Source: Ruegeria aquimaris (GTDB taxonomy: Bacteria > Pseudomonadota > Alphaproteobacteria > Rhodobacterales > Rhodobacteraceae). From it: 64,000 bases of DNA. The stretch is taken from positions 62,001-126,000 of the forward strand of contig NZ_JAOWLB010000011.1 of assembly GCF_025751555.1 (NCBI RefSeq). The letters run 5' to 3'. The notes beneath the pieces were generated by a model. It was given only the letters and a program-made list of their open reading frames with translations, made no database searches and was not told the origin of the DNA. The position numbers were made by a program, and so were the translations under genes. Shown piece after piece: positions 25,657 through 34,998 of this stretch. The stretch's first letter is position 1; each line of letters opens with the position of its first letter.

Positions 25657-27561
25657 CTAGAAATCCAGCAGCAGGCGCAGATATCCGGCATCGTCGACTC
25701 CCAGATCAGTGATGCGACTGGCCTGCAATTCGGCCAGGTGCGCGCGTGCCCTCGGGCCGGTGCGCAAAATGGCCTGTCCGCCGGGCAAGGGGGCGAACCG
25801 CCATGGTACTGGCGCCTCCTCGATCGGATCGCCGGGCAGTTTACCCGACAGGTAGTCCCGTAGGATGGTTTGAATGGGAAGAGTCGGTAGTTTGATCTGG
25901 GGCGCCATGTCCAGCATGTGAAACCGCCCACCGCCATTGGCCCTGTAGTTGTTCAGCGCCACGATGAACTGCTGATCCTCCGTGACCCGTATTCCGTTGC
26001 AGGTGAGGTTGCGGATCCTGAGGGCGCCGGGATTGATTACCGTGCCGTGGGCATCAAAGCGGGGTGGCGCGGACAGATCGATGACGTAGCTGAGCCCGTA
26101 TAGAACATCGAAGTTGTGGCCGGGTATGACGGGGTTCAGCAAGGGCCTGGGCGGTTCTTTGGCGGAGATCTGGTGGAAGAGGCTCACCGCCATTTCAAGC
26201 CAGTCGCGCAGGATGGCGCCGGTGGCGACAATGGCCCGCAGTTCGTTTGGGAACATGTGCAGGTCGGCGATGTGTCGCATCAGCAAGGGACCCGCCGGCA
26301 CGTCGGTGTAATGCTGTGGGCCCGCCCGCCCGCCCGCCTTCAGCGGCGAGACCGCCGAAAGCAGGGGCAGGGTGCTCTGGGGACTGCCATGCAGGAAAGG
26401 GCGCAGGGTGGCGGCCTGGGCTGCTGCGACCTTTGCCAGGCCCAGGTCGGGCGCGATGAAGCAGAAGTAGCTGTGCAGCGGCTGATCAGACGAACCCGCC
26501 GGCATGTTCGCCGCAGCGCGCGTTGCGGCGTGCACATGCGAAAGCCGTTTCGCAAGAGCCTTGGAGACAGGGACAGCGGCATCTGCCGCCCTGAGAGAGG
26601 CTCGTGACCGAAGTACGCGCCATCGCCCGCGCGCATCCAGGCCAAGATCGAGGTCCAGCAGGCCCAGATGGGTGCCGTATTGCCCGGGCATGACCACGGG
26701 TTTGCCGTGGATCATGCCGCGCACGGCATCCACCTGTGGCCTTGGGTCCGGGGCCGGGCTGGGCAGGTGAAGATGGGTGTGCCCTGCGACGATGGCATCG
26801 ATGGCGTCGATTTCGGCCAGCGGGATAACGGCGTTCTCTTGTTCCGGTGCCGGATGGGTTTCGCCCAGCCCGGAGTGGGCCAGCGCCAGGACAATGTGGC
26901 ATCCCTTTGCCCTGAGTTGCCGGGCGCGGGTGCGGGCGGTTTCCACGATATCCGCGATCTTGATCCGGCCAAGTAGGTGATGGGCGTCCCATTGCAGCGA
27001 TTGTGGCGGCAAGACCGAGATAATCCCGATCTCCAGCGGCATGTCTGTGCCGGACACCGTCAGATGGCGCCTGAGCACCACGTCCCTGACCCAAAGCGCG
27101 GGGCCGTCCAGCCGTTGGGCATTGCTGCATATCACCGGGCAAGGCGCCTGTCGCAGGGCATGATCGAGGACGTCTAGCCCATAGTTGAAATCGTGGTTTC
27201 CAAGCCCGATCGCGTCATAGCCGAGATCGCCGAACGCTTGCATGAGGGGATGCGGTTGCGCGGGTTGCCCGGCGCAGAGATCCGCCATGGGTGTGCCCTG
27301 AAGGCTGTCGCCATTGTCGACCAGAAGGGTCAGAACCAGGCCGGGTTCGGCACGGGCCGCGTGAATCAGGGTGGCAAGCCGGGTCAGCCCGCCGACGGGC
27401 TCAGGGCGGTCGGCGTAATAGTCGAACCCGGTCAGTTGCATGTGCAGGTCCGAGGTGGCCAGTATCCGGAGTTTCTGCAACACTTGGTCGCGGCCTTCTG
27501 GTCCTGTCGTCGTGTCCCGGGCGCTGCGTGTCATTGGATTTTCATCAGCGGCGCGCGACAC
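25657..27561 (-). CDS. 5'-nucleotidase / 2',3'-cyclic-nucleotide phosphodiesterase family protein
   Basis: A 634-residue two-domain protein. The N-terminal metallophosphoesterase has TSDLHMQLTGFDYY, DNGDSLQGTP, GLGNHDFNYG, ALAHSGLGE and AGHTHLHLP (residues 35-260). The C-terminal 5_nucleotid_C domain includes LPLLSAVSPLKAGGR, DLHMFPNELRAIVATGAILRDWLE and ALNNYRANGGGRF. Relatives such as CpdB are periplasmic, but no signal peptide is seen here. The GTG at 27561 follows GGGGGAAA; the ATG at 27534 is the alternative start. Confidence 0.9.
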   Translation of the reverse strand: MSRAADENPMTRSARDTTTGPEGRDQVLQKLRILATSDLHMQLTGFDYYADRPEPVGGLTRLATLIHAARAEPGLVLTLLVDNGDSLQGTPMADLCAGQPAQPHPLMQAFGDLGYDAIGLGNHDFNYGLDVLDHALRQAPCPVICSNAQRLDGPALWVRDVVLRRHLTVSGTDMPLEIGIISVLPPQSLQWDAHHLLGRIKIADIVETARTRARQLRAKGCHIVLALAHSGLGETHPAPEQENAVIPLAEIDAIDAIVAGHTHLHLPSPAPDPRPQVDAVRGMIHGKPVVMPGQYGTHLGLLDLDLGLDARGRWRVLRSRASLRAADAAVPVSKALAKRLSHVHAATRAAANMPAGSSDQPLHSYFCFIAPDLGLAKVAAAQAATLRPFLHGSPQSTLPLLSAVSPLKAGGRAGPQHYTDVPAGPLLMRHIADLHMFPNELRAIVATGAILRDWLEMAVSLFHQISAKEPPRPLLNPVIPGHNFDVLYGLSYVIDLSAPPRFDAHGTVINPGALRIRNLTCNGIRVTEDQQFIVALNNYRANGGGRFHMLDMAPQIKLPTLPIQTILRDYLSGKLPGDPIEEAPVPWRFAPLPGGQAILRTGPRARAHLAELQASRITDLGVDDAGYLRLLLDF

Positions 27562-27744
27562 GACTTTCCCCCATAGGTTGAATTGCTTTCTTTGGACACA
27601 GAAAAGTTGCGATAATACAAGGGTTTGATTGGGGCGGTTTTGTGTCAGGCTTGTATCGCAATCGCGTCAAATTGCGAGTTCGCGATTGAAATGAACCACC
27701 ACCCATGGCAGCAGTCAGCAGAGCGGGCAAAGGGGGAGCGCGGT

Positions 27745-28728
27745 GTGAAGCGGGCGGAACAGGTGACTTTTGGTGGCAGCGGGCTGAACAGGGCCGCCCA
27801 TCTGCGTGGCGACGCCGAGGCTATGGCGCAGGCGACGGCCCATTCCTCGGCCCGGTGTCTGCTGGTCTGGCGCGGCAAACTTTTGTTGCACGCAGATGGA
27901 CTGGACCGTCTTGCCTGGGTGCCCATAGACCATCCGCTGGTCATCGACGGGCCGGGCGGGGAGTCTGACATTCCCATCTTTCTGGGGCTGGACGACGCGG
28001 GCGCGGCGCTGTTCGCCCATGACATTTCGGGCTGGACCGCCGAGGGGTTGGATACCAGCACCGTCGGTGCCTTTGTCGACAAGTCCGAGCAGCAGCATCC
28101 AGACTTGCCAGATGGTCAGGTGTTTGCCGAGCTGCGCCGCGTGATGACGCGGCTGAGTCCGCGGGACGCCGAACTGGCCGCCACCGCCAAGGCGGTTATC
28201 GGCTGGCATTCGACACACAGGTTCTGTGCACGCTGCGGCGCCGCCAGCGGTATGGCTCAGAGCGGCTGGCAACGCAGTTGCCCGGCCTGCGGCGGACAGC
28301 ATTTCCCGCGCACCGACCCGGTCGTTATCATGCTGATCACCCATGGCAACGACGTCCTGATGGGGCGGTCGCCGGGTTGGCCCGAAGGGATGTACTCGCT
28401 GCTGGCCGGTTTCGTCGAACCCGGCGAGACGCTGGAGGCGGCGGTCCGCCGCGAGGTTCTGGAAGAGGCAGGCATACCGGTCGGGCGGGTCGGTTATCTC
28501 GCCAGTCAGCCCTGGCCGTTTCCCGCCTCCCTGATGTTCGGGTGCGAGGGCGAGGCGCTGGCGCGCGAAATCAAGGTGGATCCGGTCGAGCTTGAGGATG
28601 CGATCTGGGTCGGGCGGAGCGAGATGATGCAGGTCTTTGCGGGCGATCATCCCACCATCCTGCCGGCCCGCAAGGGCGCCATCGCGCATTTCCTGTTGCA
28701 GAACTGGCTTGCGGATACGCTGGATTAA
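27745..28728 (+). CDS. nudC: NADH pyrophosphatase NudC (Nudix; NAD-cap hydrolase)
   Basis: A 327-residue protein from a GTG start behind AGGGGGA. It contains the Cys4 zinc ribbon (Cys161, 164, 179, 182), a full Nudix box GFVEPGETLEAAVRREVLEE (222-241) and the NudC-specific SQPWPFPASLM. NudC cleaves NAD(H) and removes NAD caps from RNA. An upstream ATG at 27625 would add about 40 unrelated residues and is rejected. The N-terminal segment EQVTFGGSGLNRAAHLR is typical of Rhodobacteraceae NudC. Confidence 0.94.
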   Translation: MKRAEQVTFGGSGLNRAAHLRGDAEAMAQATAHSSARCLLVWRGKLLLHADGLDRLAWVPIDHPLVIDGPGGESDIPIFLGLDDAGAALFAHDISGWTAEGLDTSTVGAFVDKSEQQHPDLPDGQVFAELRRVMTRLSPRDAELAATAKAVIGWHSTHRFCARCGAASGMAQSGWQRSCPACGGQHFPRTDPVVIMLITHGNDVLMGRSPGWPEGMYSLLAGFVEPGETLEAAVRREVLEEAGIPVGRVGYLASQPWPFPASLMFGCEGEALAREIKVDPVELEDAIWVGRSEMMQVFAGDHPTILPARKGAIAHFLLQNWLADTLD

Positions 28729-28767
28729 GGGGACATTTGGGCAAGAGCAGAACAAGTCAGGGTTGTC

Positions 28768-29229
28768 ATGCAGTTCGTCAGCAAAGAAGATATCGAGGCG
28801 CCGGTCGCGAATGTGTTCGCCATCCTGTCGGAATTCGAGAGTTACGAGCGTTCTGCCATTCGCCGGGGAATCGAAGTTCAACGGGTCGACCAGACTGCGG
28901 CTATCGGCGTCGGCATGGCTTGGGACGCGCGGTTCAATCTGCGGGGCAGGCCGCGTGAAATGCATGTTGTGCTGAAGCAGTTCGAGCCGCCGCAACTGAT
29001 GCGGTTCGAAGGCCACAGCAAGGGGATCACCTCGATTGTGAATATCGAATTGCTGGCGCTTTCGCCGCGCCGGACGCGGTTGAGCTTTGACATCCAGCTC
29101 AGCGCCAAGACACTGTCGGCGCGCTTGTTCCTGCAATCGCTGAAACTGGCCCGAAAGAATCTGACGCGCCGGTTCAAGCTGCGGATTGCGGAATTCGCCA
29201 AGGATGTCGAAGACCGCTGCGCCCGCTGA
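28768..29229 (+). CDS. SRPBCC-domain protein
   Basis: A 153-residue START/Bet v1-like protein: VSKEDIEAPVANVFAILSEFESYERSAIRRG opens the fold, then GMAWDARFNLRGRPREMHVVLKQFEPPQLMRFEGHSKG and a long C-terminal helix rich in Arg/Lys (LFLQSLKLARKNLTRRFKLRIAEF). These proteins hold hydrophobic ligands. It follows nudC by 39 bp and may be co-transcribed. It converges with pheA. Confidence 0.85.
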   Translation: MQFVSKEDIEAPVANVFAILSEFESYERSAIRRGIEVQRVDQTAAIGVGMAWDARFNLRGRPREMHVVLKQFEPPQLMRFEGHSKGITSIVNIELLALSPRRTRLSFDIQLSAKTLSARLFLQSLKLARKNLTRRFKLRIAEFAKDVEDRCAR

Positions 29230-29244
29230 CGGGCGCGGGGCCGG

Positions 29245-30078
29245 TCACGACCGGGGGCGTGCCGCCGGATAGACGCCCAGGATTTCCACATTCGTCGTGA
29301 AGTGGTTGAGCTCGTCCATCGCCAGTGCCACGTTGGGATCCTCGGGATGGCCCACGATGTCGGCATAGAACTGGGTGGCCGAGAACGAACCGTCCAGCAT
29401 GTAGCTTTCCAGTTTGGTCATGTTGACGCCATTTGTCGCGAATCCGCCGAGTGCCTTGTAGAGCGCGGCCGGGATGCTGCGCACTTCGAAGACGAAACTG
29501 GTGATCATGCCGAAATCGCCGCGCCGCGATTCGTCGGCCTCGCGCGACATAACCAGGAACCGGGTGGTATTGTTGTCGGTATCCTCGACATGGCGGGCGA
29601 GCACGTTCAGCCCATAGATTTCTCCGGCCAGTTCGCTGGCCAGCGCGGCATGGCTCTTGTCGCCGCGCTCGGCCACTTCGCGGGCGGCGCGGGCATTATC
29701 GGGGCTGACCCGGCCGGTGATTGCGTGTTTTTTCAGAAAGCCCGCGCATTGTGGCAGCAGCACCAGATGCGAATGCGCCTCGCGGATATCTTGGAGTTTC
29801 GCGCCCGGCACCCCCAAGAGGTTGATGTGAACCCGCACAAAAGCCTCGTCGATGATATGCAGGCCGCTGTGCGGCAGCAGGCGGTGGATATCGGCGACTC
29901 GGCCGTATGTCGTGTTCTCGACCGGCAGCATCGCAAGCTCGGCCTCGCCCGAACGGACCGCCTGGATCACGTCTTCGAAAGTGCGGCAGGGCAGGGCCTC
30001 CATCTCGGGGCGGGCGTTGCGGCAGGCCTCGTGACTGTAGGCGCCGGGCTCTCCCTGGAAGGCGATGCGATGGGTCAT
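29245..30078 (-). CDS. pheA: Prephenate dehydratase
   Basis: Converts prephenate to phenylpyruvate in phenylalanine synthesis. The 277-residue monofunctional enzyme has IAFQGEPGAYSHEAC, MLPVENTTYGRVADIHRLL, the catalytic-region DTDNNTTRFLVM near residue 172 and a C-terminal ACT domain (RSIPAALYKALGGFATNGVNMTKLESYML) for feedback inhibition by Phe. No chorismate mutase domain is fused. The ATG at 30078 fits the family start MTHRIAFQGEPG. Divergent from cycM. Confidence 0.95.
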   Translation of the reverse strand: MTHRIAFQGEPGAYSHEACRNARPEMEALPCRTFEDVIQAVRSGEAELAMLPVENTTYGRVADIHRLLPHSGLHIIDEAFVRVHINLLGVPGAKLQDIREAHSHLVLLPQCAGFLKKHAITGRVSPDNARAAREVAERGDKSHAALASELAGEIYGLNVLARHVEDTDNNTTRFLVMSREADESRRGDFGMITSFVFEVRSIPAALYKALGGFATNGVNMTKLESYMLDGSFSATQFYADIVGHPEDPNVALAMDELNHFTTNVEILGVYPAARPRS

Positions 30079-30197
30079 AGGGTCGTTTCCGTGCAACAAG
30101 TTACATTTTGGGCGTTTGGTCGCGGTGTCTATACCTTGCCTCTTGCGAGGGGAAGCCTTAGACAGCCGCCCAGACAGCTGAAATGGACTCGCGATCA

Positions 30198-30704
30198 ATG
30201 TTCGACACGATGACAGTTACCAAGGCCGCTGCCGGCCTGTTCGGCGCTTTCCTGGCGCTTCTTCTCGCCAAGTGGGCCGCCGAAACGGTCTATCATGTTG
30301 GTGGCCACGGGGACGAGCCCGCCTATGCAATCGAAGCCGCCGAAGCCGAAGAGTCGGCCGGTGAAGCGGAAACCGTGAGCTTCGAAGAGCTGATGGCCTC
30401 GGCAGATGCCGAAAAAGGCGAAAAGGTCTTCAAGAAATGCGCCGCTTGCCACAAGGTCAACGGCGAGGATGCCACCGGTCCGCACCTGAACGGTGTGGTT
30501 GGCCGTGCGGTCGCCTCGGTTGCCGGTTTCGGCTACTCGGGCGCCATGCAGAGCCATGGCGGCGACTGGACCCCCGAGGCGCTGGACGCATTCCTGACCA
30601 AGCCGTCGGCGGCCGTTCCCGGCACCTCGATGAGCTTCTCGGGCCTGGGCAAGGTCAGCGACCGGGTCAACCTGATCGCCTATCTGCAAAGCACCGGCGG
30701 CTGA
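30198..30704 (+). CDS. cycM: Membrane-anchored c-type cytochrome (CycM/c552-like)
   Basis: A 168-residue electron carrier anchored by an N-terminal helix ([21 protein letters not shown], residues 11-31), an acidic Ala/Glu linker (39-62) and a class I cytochrome c domain with haem site CAACH (81-85) and axial Met145 (PGTSMSF). The start [11 protein letters not shown] matches what I recall of Paracoccus CycM. It would carry electrons between the bc1 complex and terminal oxidases. An in-frame ATG at 30183 is less likely. A terminator follows. Confidence 0.9.
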   Translation: MFDTMTVTKAAAGLFGAFLALLLAKWAAETVYHVGGHGDEPAYAIEAAEAEESAGEAETVSFEELMASADAEKGEKVFKKCAACHKVNGEDATGPHLNGVVGRAVASVAGFGYSGAMQSHGGDWTPEALDAFLTKPSAAVPGTSMSFSGLGKVSDRVNLIAYLQSTGG

Positions 30705-30732
30705 GCCGGGCGCTTTACCCTGACAGAACAAG

Positions 30733-30761
30733 GGCCGCTGCCGCCGTGCAGCGGCCTTTTT
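30733..30761 (+). terminator. Rho-independent terminator after cycM
   Basis: GGCCGCTGC-cgccgt-GCAGCGGCC (30733-30756) followed by TTTTT, 29 bp after the cycM stop. Confidence 0.92.
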
Positions 30762-30885
30762 CGTTTGGCGGGGCTGACTTCACGAACGGTTCACCTAATC
30801 TAAACTTGCAAGTCCCCTTGCGGGACCATTAGCTATCGGAAACAAGATTGGCCGCCATGCCAGCCCAACCCGGAGGAAGAGCCCG

Positions 30886-32787
30886 ATGAAATCCCCCCGC
30901 GCCGCAACCCGTGCCCGTGCATTGGACATCCGGCCAGGCGTGATGATGCTGGTTGCAGGGGTGGTCCTGTTGGCGCTGGCCGGTCTGGCCCGGGCCGAAG
31001 AGAAAATCATCAAGAGCCATGGGTTCTCGGAGTTCGGCGATCTGAAATACCCCGAGGGATTTGCGCATTTCGACTATGTCAATCCCGATGCGCCCAAGGG
31101 TGGCGAGCTGAGCTATGCCGCGATCGGGACATTCGACAACCTGAACCCGTTCACCCGCAAGGGGCGCGCGGCGGCGCGGTCGGCGGATCAGTATGAATCG
31201 CTGCTGTTCCCGTCTTATGACGAACCGGCGTCGTATTATGGGCTGGTGGCTGAAAGCCTGGAATACCCCGAAAGCCAGGATTGGGTGATCTTCAACATCC
31301 GGCCCGAGGCGAAGTTCTCCGACGGCACACCGATCACCGCTGAGGATGTGGTGTTCAGTCACGAGATCCTGCTGGAGCAGGGTCTGAAATCTTATGCCGA
31401 GGCGGTCAAGAAACGGATTCCCAAGGCCGAAGCTTTGGACAAGCATCGGGTGAAGTTCTATTTCGCCCCCGACATCCCGCGTCGGGCGTTAATCACCCAG
31501 GTCGGCGGCACGCCGATCTTTTCCAAGGCCTGGTTCATGGCCGATCCCGAGAAACGCCGCCTGGACGAGCCGCGGCTCGAGCAGGGTATCGGCTCGGCGC
31601 CCTATGTGCTGGAGAGCTTCGACATCAACCGGCGCATCACCTATCGCCGCAATCCCGATTATTGGGGTGCACATCTGAACGTGAATGTCGGGCGGAACAA
31701 TTACGATCGCATCCGGGTCGAGTATTACACTGACACCATCGCCGCGATGGAAGGGTTCAAGGCCGGGAACTATACGCTGCGGCAGGAGAACAACTCGAAA
31801 AGCTGGGCCACCGCCTATGACTTTCCGGCCATCGAAAAGGGCCATGTGGTCAAGGCAGAACTGTTTGACGGCGACGTGCCCAGTGCCAGCGGCTTTGTGA
31901 TGAACATGGACCGGCCTCAGTTTCAGGACATCCGCGTGCGCGCGGCGGTGCAGTTGGCGTTCAACTTCGAATGGACCAATGACAGCCTGCAATATGGCCT
32001 GTTCCAGCAGCGACATTCCTTTTGGCAGGGCACGCCGCTGGAAGCGACCGGCCTGCCCGAGGGCCGCGAGCGCGAGGTGCTTGAGGCGCTGGGCGATGCG
32101 CTGGATTCGGCCGTGCTGAGCGAAGAGCCTGTAAGCGCCCATAGTTCAAGCCCTGACCGACAGAACGACCGCAAGAACCTGCGCCGCGCGATGAAGCTGC
32201 TGGATGAGGCGGGGTGGGCCGTCGGCGGCGATGGCATCCGGCGCAATGCGGCGGGTGAGACGCTGAAGATCGAGTTCCTGTCCGACGAGCCGACGCTGGA
32301 CCGGATCATTCAGCCGTTTGTCGATAACCTCAAGGTCATGGGCATCGACGCCCGTTACAACCGCGTCGATGACGCGCAATTCACGCTGCGGCGGCGCGAC
32401 CGCGATTTCGACATGATCATGGGTGGCTACCCGATGTCGCTGCAACCCTCGACCGGGCTCTACCAGCAGTTCGGCAGCGAGGCTGCGGCCTATTCCCTGT
32501 TCAACCCCTCTGGCGTGCATGGGCCGGACATCGAGCCGCTGATCGACGGGATTGTCGCGGCCAAGACCACCGAAGAGTTGCAGGCCAATGTGCGCGCGCT
32601 GGACCGTGTGCTGCGGGCCAAGCGGATCATGGTGCCGACCTGGTACCTGGGCAAATACTGGGTGGCCTATTGGGACATGTACTCCTACCCTCAGAACCTG
32701 CCGCCGTATGCGTTGGGCATCGAGGACCTGTGGTGGGTCGAAGGTGATCGCGCGGCGGCGCTGAAATCCTCGGGTGCGTTGAGGTAA
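30886..32787 (+). CDS. yejA: YejA-type peptide ABC transporter substrate-binding protein
   Basis: A 633-residue periplasmic binding protein of the oligopeptide family (SBP_bac_5). The signal peptide runs to about LARAEEK (residue 40). Typical YejA segments follow: SHGFSEFGDLKYPEGFAHFDYVNPDAPKGGELS, SLLFPSYDEPASYYGLVAESLEYP, and KFSDGTPITAEDVVFSHEIL. CGGAGGAAG gives the start. First gene of yejABEF; the system imports peptides, including microcin C-like compounds in E. coli. Confidence 0.95.
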   Translation: MKSPRAATRARALDIRPGVMMLVAGVVLLALAGLARAEEKIIKSHGFSEFGDLKYPEGFAHFDYVNPDAPKGGELSYAAIGTFDNLNPFTRKGRAAARSADQYESLLFPSYDEPASYYGLVAESLEYPESQDWVIFNIRPEAKFSDGTPITAEDVVFSHEILLEQGLKSYAEAVKKRIPKAEALDKHRVKFYFAPDIPRRALITQVGGTPIFSKAWFMADPEKRRLDEPRLEQGIGSAPYVLESFDINRRITYRRNPDYWGAHLNVNVGRNNYDRIRVEYYTDTIAAMEGFKAGNYTLRQENNSKSWATAYDFPAIEKGHVVKAELFDGDVPSASGFVMNMDRPQFQDIRVRAAVQLAFNFEWTNDSLQYGLFQQRHSFWQGTPLEATGLPEGREREVLEALGDALDSAVLSEEPVSAHSSSPDRQNDRKNLRRAMKLLDEAGWAVGGDGIRRNAAGETLKIEFLSDEPTLDRIIQPFVDNLKVMGIDARYNRVDDAQFTLRRRDRDFDMIMGGYPMSLQPSTGLYQQFGSEAAAYSLFNPSGVHGPDIEPLIDGIVAAKTTEELQANVRALDRVLRAKRIMVPTWYLGKYWVAYWDMYSYPQNLPPYALGIEDLWWVEGDRAAALKSSGALR

Positions 32788-32796
32788 GCGGGCTTT

Positions 32797-33888
32797 ATGG
32801 GCGCCTATATCCTAAGACGACTGCTTTTGGTGATCCCGACCTTGCTCGGGATCATGCTGGTGAACTTCGTGCTGGTGCAGTTCGTGCCTGGCGGTCCGGT
32901 GGATCAGGCCATCGCGCAACTGCAGGGTGGCGGTGATGTGTTCGAAAGCTTTGCCGGGCAGGGCAACGATGCGCAGCTGAACACCCAGACCAACGCGGTC
33001 AACGATCGTTATATCGGCGCGCGGGGCCTGCCGCCCGAGTTCATCAAGGAGCTGGAGGAACTATACGGCCTCGACAAGCCCGCGCATGAACGGTTCCTGC
33101 TGATGCTTTGGAACTATCTGAACCTCGATTTCGGCGAGAGCTATTTCCGCAAGATCGACGTTGTCGATCTGGTGCTGGAGAAGATGCCGGTTTCGATCAC
33201 GCTGGGCCTGTGGTCTACCCTCATCGCCTATGCCATCTCGATCCCGCTGGGCATCCGCAAGGCGGTGCGCGACGGGTCGCGGTTCGACACCTGGACCAGC
33301 GGGCTGATCATCGCGGCCTATGCGATTCCGGGGTTCCTGTTTGCCATTCTGCTTCTGGTGCTGTTCGCCGGGGGCAGTTACTGGCAGATATTCCCGCTGC
33401 GCGGCCTCACATCGGACGATTTTGCCGATCTGTCGCTGATCGGCAAGGTTCTGGACTATCTCTGGCACATCGCATTGCCGCTGACCGCCTATACGATCGG
33501 CGCCTTTACCACGTTGACGCTGCTGACCAAGAACAGCTTTCTGGACGAGATCAAGAAGCAATACGTGATCACCGCCCGCGCCAAGGGCCTGAGCGAAAGC
33601 CGGGTTCTTTATGGCCACGTGTTCCGCAACGCGATGCTGATCGTGATCTCGGGCTTTCCGGCGGTGTTCCTTTCGGTATTCCTGGGCGGGTCGCTGATCA
33701 TCGAGACGATCTTTTCGCTCGACGGTCTGGGGCGGCTGGGGTTCGAGGCAACGGTGGCGCGCGATTATCCGGTGATGTTCGGCACGCTTTTTGTCTTCGG
33801 CCTGATTGGCCTCTTGGTCGGGATCCTGTCGGACCTGACCTATGTGCTGGTCGATCCCCGGATCGACTTTGAGCGGCGGGAGGGTTGA
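32797..33888 (+). CDS. yejB: YejB-type ABC transporter permease
   Basis: A 363-residue inner membrane permease with six or so helices. [24 protein letters not shown] is the first; the long loop (residues 35-110, [22 protein letters not shown]) is typical of YejB rather than DppB. The coupling helix motif [20 protein letters not shown] lies near residue 265. Spaced 9 bp from yejA and 3 bp from yejE. Confidence 0.95.
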   Translation: MGAYILRRLLLVIPTLLGIMLVNFVLVQFVPGGPVDQAIAQLQGGGDVFESFAGQGNDAQLNTQTNAVNDRYIGARGLPPEFIKELEELYGLDKPAHERFLLMLWNYLNLDFGESYFRKIDVVDLVLEKMPVSITLGLWSTLIAYAISIPLGIRKAVRDGSRFDTWTSGLIIAAYAIPGFLFAILLLVLFAGGSYWQIFPLRGLTSDDFADLSLIGKVLDYLWHIALPLTAYTIGAFTTLTLLTKNSFLDEIKKQYVITARAKGLSESRVLYGHVFRNAMLIVISGFPAVFLSVFLGGSLIIETIFSLDGLGRLGFEATVARDYPVMFGTLFVFGLIGLLVGILSDLTYVLVDPRIDFERREG

Positions 33889-33891
33889 GCC

Positions 33892-34998
33892 ATGCGCCTG
33901 TCGCCCCTGAACCAGCGCCGCTGGAACAACTTTTGCCGGAACCGCCGCGCCTTCTGGTCGCTGATCCTGTTTTCGGTGCTGTTCGGGATTTCGCTCTTTG
34001 CCGAGTTCCTGGCGAATGACAAGCCGATCCTTGTCAGCTATCGCGGCGAGTTGCGGATGCCGATCTTTTCCTTCTATCCCGAAACCGCCTTTGGCGGCGA
34101 TTTCCAGACCGAGGCGATCTATCGCGATCCAGAGGTGCAGTGCCTGATTGCCAGCGGCGGGATGGAGGACTGTTTCGACGATCCCGAAGGCATCATCGAA
34201 GCGATCGGGGCGGGTACCTATCAGGCCGAGGATTTCCAGGAAGGCTGGGCCATCTGGCCGCCGATTCCCTATTCCTATCGTACCACGGTGGATCGGCCCG
34301 GCGCCGCGCCGTTGCCGCCCAATGGGCAGAACTGGCTGGGCACCGATGACACCAAGCGGGACGTGGTGGCGCGGGTGATCTACGGGTTCCGGCTGTCGAT
34401 TCTGTTCGCGCTAATCGTCACCGCCGCCTCCAGCGTCATCGGGGTGATCGCGGGGGCAGTGCAGGGGTTCTTTGGCGGCAGGCTGGACCTGGTGATGCAG
34501 CGGGTGATCGAGATCTGGGGGGCGACGCCGGGTCTATATGTGATCATCATCATGTTCTCGATATTCCAGCGCAGTTTCTGGATGCTGGTGATCATCTCGA
34601 TCATTTTCGGCTGGACCGCGCTGGTGGGGGTTGTACGGGCCGAATTCCTGCGCGCCCGAAACCTGGAATACGTGCGCGCGGCGCGGGCCCTGGGTGTCAG
34701 TGACTGGACCATAATGTTCCGCCACATGCTGCCCAACGCGATGGTGGCGACGGTCACCATCCTGCCGTTCCTGGTTACCGGGTCCATCGGCGGGCTGGCC
34801 TCGCTCGACTTTCTGGGCTTTGGCCTGCCGTCCTCGGCCCCGTCTCTGGGCGAGTTGACCTTGCAGGCGAAACAGAACCTGCAAGCGCCCTGGCTGGCGT
34901 TTACCGCGTTTTTCACCTTTGCCATCATGCTGTCGCTTCTGGTCTTCATCTTCGAAGGCGTGCGCGATGCCTTCGACCCCAGAAAGACTTTCTCATGA
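33892..34998 (+). CDS. yejE: YejE-type ABC transporter permease
   Basis: A 368-residue permease starting MRLSPLNQRRWNNFCRNRRAFWSLILF, a YejE hallmark. It has a large periplasmic loop (residues 45-150) with HPFGTD-like GQNWLGTDDTKRDVVARVIYGFRLS and the EAA coupling loop AARALGVSDWTIMFRHMLPNA near 262-282. The last 4 bp overlap the yejF start, giving translational coupling. Confidence 0.95.
   Translation: MRLSPLNQRRWNNFCRNRRAFWSLILFSVLFGISLFAEFLANDKPILVSYRGELRMPIFSFYPETAFGGDFQTEAIYRDPEVQCLIASGGMEDCFDDPEGIIEAIGAGTYQAEDFQEGWAIWPPIPYSYRTTVDRPGAAPLPPNGQNWLGTDDTKRDVVARVIYGFRLSILFALIVTAASSVIGVIAGAVQGFFGGRLDLVMQRVIEIWGATPGLYVIIIMFSIFQRSFWMLVIISIIFGWTALVGVVRAEFLRARNLEYVRAARALGVSDWTIMFRHMLPNAMVATVTILPFLVTGSIGGLASLDFLGFGLPSSAPSLGELTLQAKQNLQAPWLAFTAFFTFAIMLSLLVFIFEGVRDAFDPRKTFS

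Noticed and set aside
27659..27688. CAATCGCG/CGCGATTG inverted repeat between the nucleotidase and nudC
   Set aside because: Only 8 bp with a 14-base gap in a divergent promoter region, with no regulator nearby. Not strong enough to call an operator.
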